From Amycolatopsis sp. cg9 (GTDB lineage Bacteria > Actinomycetota > Actinomycetes > Mycobacteriales > Pseudonocardiaceae), in the NCBI RefSeq assembly GCF_041346945.1, contig NZ_CP166850.1, positions 2,914,001 through 2,978,000 of the forward strand: DNA of 64,000 nucleotides. Reading direction: 5' to 3'. Below, one piece after another: positions 60,145-64,000 of the stretch. Numbering within the stretch: the stretch's first letter is position 1; the number at the start of each line of letters is the position of its first letter. The position numbers and the translations under genes were made by a program. The notes under the pieces were generated by a model. It saw only the letters and a list, made by a program, of their open reading frames with translations, was not told the origin of the DNA and made no database searches.

Positions 60145-60555
60145 TCAGCCGGGCTGCAGTGCTTCCAGTGCCTCGCGCAGCTTGCCCGAGAGCGGTGTCG
60201 GCCGGCGTGACTCGCGGTCCACGAAGACGTGCACGAAATGCGCTTCCGCGACCAGGGTCTCGTCGGCGGCGTACATCCCGATCTCGTAGCGCACGCTGGA
60301 CTTCCCGAGGTGCGCCACCCGCAACCCCACCCGCAGCGAACCAGGAAAGGAAACCGATGAGTGATACCCGCAGTGCGACTCGACGCACAGCCCGATCACC
60401 TCCCCGGTCTCGATGTCGAGACCGCCCTGCTCGATCAGCCAGGTGTTGATCACGGTGTCCATCAGCGAGTAGTGGACGACGTTGTTCACGTGTCCGTAGA
60501 CGTCGTTGTCCTTCCAGCGCAGCGGGACCGTCTGCCAGTGGGGGTACCCGTTCAC
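60145..60555 (-). CDS. Acyl-CoA thioesterase (hotdog fold, 4HBT type)
   Basis: 136 aa. VPLRWKDNDVYGHVNNVVHY holds the DxDxxGHVNN active-site motif of 4-hydroxybenzoyl-CoA thioesterase-like proteins (catalytic Asp). LCVESHCGYHSSVSFPGSLR and ETLVAEAHFVHVFVDRESRR complete the fold. GTG 60555 overlaps the stop of the upstream dehydrogenase (GTGA); a GTG one codon earlier is possible. Acyl chain or aryl-CoA specificity unknown. Confidence 0.88.
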   Translation of the reverse strand: MNGYPHWQTVPLRWKDNDVYGHVNNVVHYSLMDTVINTWLIEQGGLDIETGEVIGLCVESHCGYHSSVSFPGSLRVGLRVAHLGKSSVRYEIGMYAADETLVAEAHFVHVFVDRESRRPTPLSGKLREALEALQPG

Positions 60556-61832
60556 CACAGCGACACCGACTCGCGCAGGATGTCCGACAGGTCCTCCGCG
60601 GACGCTTCGCGGGGAGCGGTGGCCAGCAGCCGTTGCTGCTTCAGCGTTCCCTCGACTAGGGAGTCCACATCGGACTCCGCGTAGCCGACGGCGCCGATGC
60701 CGTCCGGGATGCCGATTCGGCGCATCAGGTCGATCAGCACCGCGGGCAGGTGGTCGGCGAAGTCGCCGGGCCACTCGAAGTCGGGTGCCAGCAGGCGCGC
60801 GACGCGGAGGTGGCGGTCCGGGGCCGCGTCGAAGGTGAAGCGGAACGCGGCGGGCGCGGTCAACGACACAGCCATGCCGTGCGGCACCATGGGTTCTTCG
60901 CCCGGGTAGCCGTCCGGGTGGAAGTTCCTGACCTGGCCGGCGATCGGGTAGGCGTTCGCGTGCGGGATGTGCACGCCCGCGTTGCCGAACCCGAGTCCGG
61001 CGAACGTCGCGGCCAGGGCCATGGCTTCGCGGGCCTTGAGGTCGGAACCGTCGCGCACCGCAGCCGGGAGGGCCCACGACAGCAGCCGGAGGGACTGCTC
61101 GGCGAACATGTCGGCCAGCGGGTTGGACCCGCAGTACGGCACCCGCTGTTCCGGGCGCTTGCGCTCGAACTCGGTGTACGGCTTCGCGGTGTAGCTCTCC
61201 GCGGCGTGGCAGAGGATGTCCATGCCGCTGGCGGCGGTCACGCCGGCGGGCTGGCTGACCGTCAGCCGCGGGTCGACGACGGCGAGTGTCGGGCGCAGCC
61301 GCAGGTGGCTGATTCCGCTCTTGACGCGCAGGGACAGCACGTCGAGAACGCAGACCGTGGTGCTCTCGGAGCCCGTGCCGGTCGTGGTGGGTACCGCCAC
61401 CAACGGCTTGAGCGGGCGGTCCGGTGCGCGGCCGCCGCCGACGGGGGCGTTGACGTAGTCCATCAGGTCGCCGTCGTTGCTGGTGAGGAGGTTCGCCGCC
61501 TTGGCGGTGTCGATCGCGGAGCCGCCGCCGACGGCCACGAAGGCGTCGTACGGGCCGGTTCCGCGGGCGAAGTCAACCGCCTTCTGCATGCTGACATCGG
61601 TGGGCTCGACGTGTACGCCGTCGAAGATCTCGGTCTCGATGCCGTAGCCGGCGATGCCGTCGGCGATGCGGCGGGGCCAGCCGGTCGCCGCCACCTGCGG
61701 GTCGGTCAGGACGAGCACGCGGTGGGCGCCGTACTGCGTCAGGTCGTAGCCGATCTCGTCGCTGGCGCCGGTTCCGTACTTCAACGCCGGTGCGCCATAA
61801 GTAAAAACGGTTTCATGTTCGGTTGCGGCCAA
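60552..61832 (-). CDS. Iron-containing alcohol dehydrogenase, hydroxyacid-oxoacid transhydrogenase-like
   Basis: 426 aa. The N-terminal NAD domain has AFVAVGGGSAIDTAKAANLL and VAVPTTTGTGSESTTVCVLD. The metal domain has GMDILCHAAESYTAKPYTEF, GNAGVHIPHANAYPIAGQ and MVPHGMAVSLTAP (Asp/His ligands). Length and the KYGTG/HIPHANAYPI features match the ADHFE1 group, which oxidises 4-hydroxybutyrate while reducing 2-oxoglutarate using bound NAD. Coupled to the thioesterase by a 4-base overlap and divergent from the TPP enzyme. Confidence 0.88.
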   Translation of the reverse strand: MAATEHETVFTYGAPALKYGTGASDEIGYDLTQYGAHRVLVLTDPQVAATGWPRRIADGIAGYGIETEIFDGVHVEPTDVSMQKAVDFARGTGPYDAFVAVGGGSAIDTAKAANLLTSNDGDLMDYVNAPVGGGRAPDRPLKPLVAVPTTTGTGSESTTVCVLDVLSLRVKSGISHLRLRPTLAVVDPRLTVSQPAGVTAASGMDILCHAAESYTAKPYTEFERKRPEQRVPYCGSNPLADMFAEQSLRLLSWALPAAVRDGSDLKAREAMALAATFAGLGFGNAGVHIPHANAYPIAGQVRNFHPDGYPGEEPMVPHGMAVSLTAPAAFRFTFDAAPDRHLRVARLLAPDFEWPGDFADHLPAVLIDLMRRIGIPDGIGAVGYAESDVDSLVEGTLKQQRLLATAPREASAEDLSDILRESVSLW

Positions 61833-61994
61833 GACTGCGGTCCTCGCTCCCTTGATCGGCTAACAGTCGGTCAAAGCGGACATTCGGCCCATCCTTGCCG
61901 GGTTTCGGCGAAGATCACTTGACTGCACTGAACGGTGCCCGCCTAAGCTCTCCTCATTAGATACCAACTGGGAGCGACCGTCGCCCAGACGGCC

Positions 61995-63626
61995 GTGCGG
62001 ATCCTGACCGAGGCGCGTGTCCGCCGCGTTTACGCGGTGGTCGGTGAGTCCTTCCTGGAACTGCTCGACGCGTTGCAACGCGAGCGGGAGATCACGCTGG
62101 TCTCGGCGCGCCACGACGCGGGTGCGGCGTTCATGGCGGAGGCCGAGGGCAAGCTCACCGAGCGTCCCGCCGTGCTGCTCGCCAGCCGGGGGCCGAGTGC
62201 GGCGAGCCTGGCGATCGGCGTCCAAACGGCGTACCAGGACGAGACCCCGATGGTCGTGCTGCTGGAGACGCCGGCGACCGAGCCGATGCCGTCATCGTCC
62301 GGGGAGCTGCCGACGTCGGACCTGACGGCGATGTTCGAGTCGATCGCCAAGTCGACGTTGCGGGTGACCGATCCGGACAGCCTGCCCGGGCTGCTCGCCC
62401 ACGCGCTGACCACCTCGCAGGAAGGGCGGCCGGGGCCGGTCGTGCTCGGCGTGCCCTGCGATGTCTGGGGCATGCCCTACGACGCGGCGAAGCCGATGGC
62501 GCGGGTGCGGCCGCCGGCGTCCGGGACGTTGGGCCGTTCGGCGGATGCCGTTGCGCAGCTGGTGGACGAGGCCAAGTACCCGGTGGTGATCGTCGGCGGG
62601 CGGGCGCGGTCGGCGCGGGACGAGCTGATCGCCGTGGCCGACGAGCTCGCGCTGCCCGTCTACAACGCCTTCCGGCGGCAGGACGCCTTCCCCGAAAACC
62701 ACGCCCGCTACGCCGGGCACCTCGGGCTCGGCATCCCCGCCCGGCAGCTGGACGCGCTCGAACGGGCCGACCTCGTGGTCGCCCTCGGCACCCAGCTCGA
62801 CGAGGTGACCACGCAGGCGTACCGCTACCCGACGCCGCAACAAACGCTGGTGATGGTCGGGACCGGGATCGACGTCAGCCCGAAACGACGGGGGCTCACG
62901 TTCCGCGTCGACTCGGAGGTCGAGCCGTTCCTGCGGGAGCTGCGGGCGGTGGCGTCGCCGCGGACCAGGCGCGCTTCGGCGGCCAACGCGGCCGTGCACA
63001 CCTTCATGACCCCGCCCGATACCAGCGGGAACACGCGGGTGCACCCCGTGGACGTCGTCCGGGCGCTGCGGAAGCTGGCGCCCGAGGACACCATCGTGAC
63101 CAGCGATGCCGGCAACTTCGCGCAGTTCATGCACCGCTACTGGTGCTTCACCGCGCCGCGCAGCCAGCTCGGTCCCAGCAACGCCGCGATGGGGTACGCC
63201 GTGCCGGCCGCCGTCGCGGCGAAGCTCGCCGAGCCGCGGCGGACGGTCGTGGCCATGGTGGGGGACGCCGGGACGCTGATGACCGGGCAGGAGATCGAAA
63301 CCGCCGTGCGGTACCGGGCGCCGGTGATGGTCGTCGTCTTCCAGAACGGCGTGCACGGCGCGCTCGCCATGCACCAGGCGCGGACGCACGGGCGGCTGTC
63401 CGGGGTGTCCATCCCGCTGACCGACTTCGCTTCGTGGGCGCGTGGACTGGGCGCGGCCGGGTACACCGTGGACGATCGGGAAGAGCTCGAGCCGATCATC
63501 GCCAGTGCGCTGGTGCGGCAGCGGCCGTGCGTCATCGACGTGCGGACGGACCCCGATGTGGTGACCCCGGACGTCCGGCTTTCGGCGCTGCTCGGGCAGG
63601 CTCGGCCGCAACCTCCCGCCCAGTAA
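61995..63626 (+). CDS. Thiamine-pyrophosphate-dependent enzyme (acetolactate synthase/decarboxylase superfamily)
   Basis: 543 aa from GTG 61995. In-frame sequence upstream (LGATVAQTA, from a CTG at about 61968) matches the usual GATVAExxV start, so the true N-terminus may lie there. Pyr domain to about 165, central domain to about 320 (KYPVVIVGGRARSARDELIA), TPP domain to the end (AMVGDAGTLMTGQEIETAVR then VVVFQN). The Glu that activates TPP, usually in HExxA, is Asp in ARHDAGAAFMAEAEG. A decarboxylase or benzaldehyde-lyase-like enzyme is possible; substrate unknown. Divergent from the dehydrogenase-thioesterase pair. Confidence 0.83.
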   Translation: MRILTEARVRRVYAVVGESFLELLDALQREREITLVSARHDAGAAFMAEAEGKLTERPAVLLASRGPSAASLAIGVQTAYQDETPMVVLLETPATEPMPSSSGELPTSDLTAMFESIAKSTLRVTDPDSLPGLLAHALTTSQEGRPGPVVLGVPCDVWGMPYDAAKPMARVRPPASGTLGRSADAVAQLVDEAKYPVVIVGGRARSARDELIAVADELALPVYNAFRRQDAFPENHARYAGHLGLGIPARQLDALERADLVVALGTQLDEVTTQAYRYPTPQQTLVMVGTGIDVSPKRRGLTFRVDSEVEPFLRELRAVASPRTRRASAANAAVHTFMTPPDTSGNTRVHPVDVVRALRKLAPEDTIVTSDAGNFAQFMHRYWCFTAPRSQLGPSNAAMGYAVPAAVAAKLAEPRRTVVAMVGDAGTLMTGQEIETAVRYRAPVMVVVFQNGVHGALAMHQARTHGRLSGVSIPLTDFASWARGLGAAGYTVDDREELEPIIASALVRQRPCVIDVRTDPDVVTPDVRLSALLGQARPQPPAQ

Positions 63627-63840
63627 CGATTTCACTCGGTTTCATTACGGGAAACGCCGGGAAAGTTGTGTGGTAGCACGGCGAAGGCTCAGGTAGCCTG
63701 ACGGTGTTCCGGTGGTGGTTCGCCGCTGAACCTTCCCGGCCGGGTCCCGGCGGGAGACAACCGGTTTCTGTCGGTGCCGCATGGCACCATCACGGTCATG
63801 ACCCGCGCCGAAGCGGGCAGGGAACGAGGGGAGTTTCGAC

Positions 63841-64000
63841 GTGACCGATCACCAGCACGCATCCGAACCAGCGCGGAAGTCCTCCGGCGTCGTACCGGTG
63901 CTGTTCAGCGCCTCCGCCGAGGCCCACGACGACGCCGTGGTCGCGGCCGAGCACGACACGGCGTGGCGTTCGCCGTTCACCACGGAGGGGCTGCGTCCGG
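63841..64000 (+). CDS. Unidentified gene, 5' fragment
   Basis: GTG at 63841, preceded by GAGGGGAG, opens a frame that stays open to the window edge (53 codons): MTDHQHASEPARKSSGVVPV followed by an Ala/Asp/His-rich stretch. No signal peptide or known motif in this part. The 200-base leader includes a GGTGCC-GCAT-GGCACC hairpin at about 63774-63789. I cannot name it. Confidence 0.55.
   Translation, partial: MTDHQHASEPARKSSGVVPVLFSASAEAHDDAVVAAEHDTAWRSPFTTEGLRP

Noticed and set aside
63660..63840. A c-di-AMP (ydaO) or other riboswitch in the leader of the last gene.
   Set aside because: Only a short GGTGCC/GGCACC hairpin is visible; I could not match the conserved elements of any riboswitch class.

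Overview
The window is high-GC actinobacterial DNA. Gene content (group 1h/5 hydrogenase, WhiB, SigF/RsbW/STAS genes, a SapB-type lanthipeptide cluster, many TetR/MarR/PadR-controlled divergons, secreted S1 proteases) fits a filamentous soil actinomycete. The repeated palindrome TCCACWGTGGA and the overall style make Amycolatopsis or a close Pseudonocardiaceae relative my best guess; this is inference, since no rRNA or housekeeping phylogenetic marker is present. I see no insertion sequence, prophage, CRISPR array or rRNA. One tRNA, tRNA-Lys(UUU), lies near 42.8 kb.

Layout. 1-2.8 kb (minus): an operon for a high-affinity atmospheric-type [NiFe] hydrogenase (SIS protein, HypC-like protein, second SIS protein, small subunit, large subunit running off the left edge), preceded by a perfect CRP-type site. 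2.8-8.6 kb: a Sel1-repeat protein, a surface HNH nuclease, hydrolases and redox enzymes, and a secreted 3D-domain protein whose promoter carries two DasR-type boxes. 8.6-11.3 kb: a stress-response block (ATP-binding anti-sigma protein, SigF-type sigma factor, its RsbW-like anti-sigma, a WhiB3/WhiD-type protein, a STAS antagonist). Two SigF-type promoters read the anti-sigma and rsbW-sigF genes, so the block looks autoregulated. 11.3-34.2 kb: mostly regulator-target divergons, several with clear operators (TetR/SnoaL, GbsR/ABC exporter, TetR/NAD-binding protein, PadR/FadH, OhrR/hydrolase), plus tyrA, a sigma factor coupled to a small unknown protein, a FUSC exporter and a polysaccharide deacetylase.

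34-46 kb: envelope and secreted proteins (esterase, beta-lactamase-fold protein, tandem-repeat lipoprotein, DUF11 protein, two S1 proteases), an orphan pcaB, a TMEM175-type membrane protein, tRNA-Lys and SixA. 46.2-49.9 kb: a three-subunit molybdenum hydroxylase whose large subunit is interrupted by a frame change before its catalytic glutamate. 50-52 kb: an alginate-lyase family protein and a third S1 protease converge on a strong terminator.

53.4-59.9 kb is the most interesting part: a RamC-RamS-RamA-RamB-like class III lanthipeptide cluster. The 48-residue precursor keeps the RamS leader signature (LQxMETP) and two S-x-x-S-xn-C ring motifs, but has a Gly/His-rich linker (GGHGGHGHGG) between leader and core and an enlarged first ring. 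No RamR-type regulator lies in the window. The right end holds a thioesterase, a hydroxyacid-oxoacid transhydrogenase-like enzyme, a TPP enzyme with Asp in place of the usual catalytic Glu, and the start of an unidentified gene.
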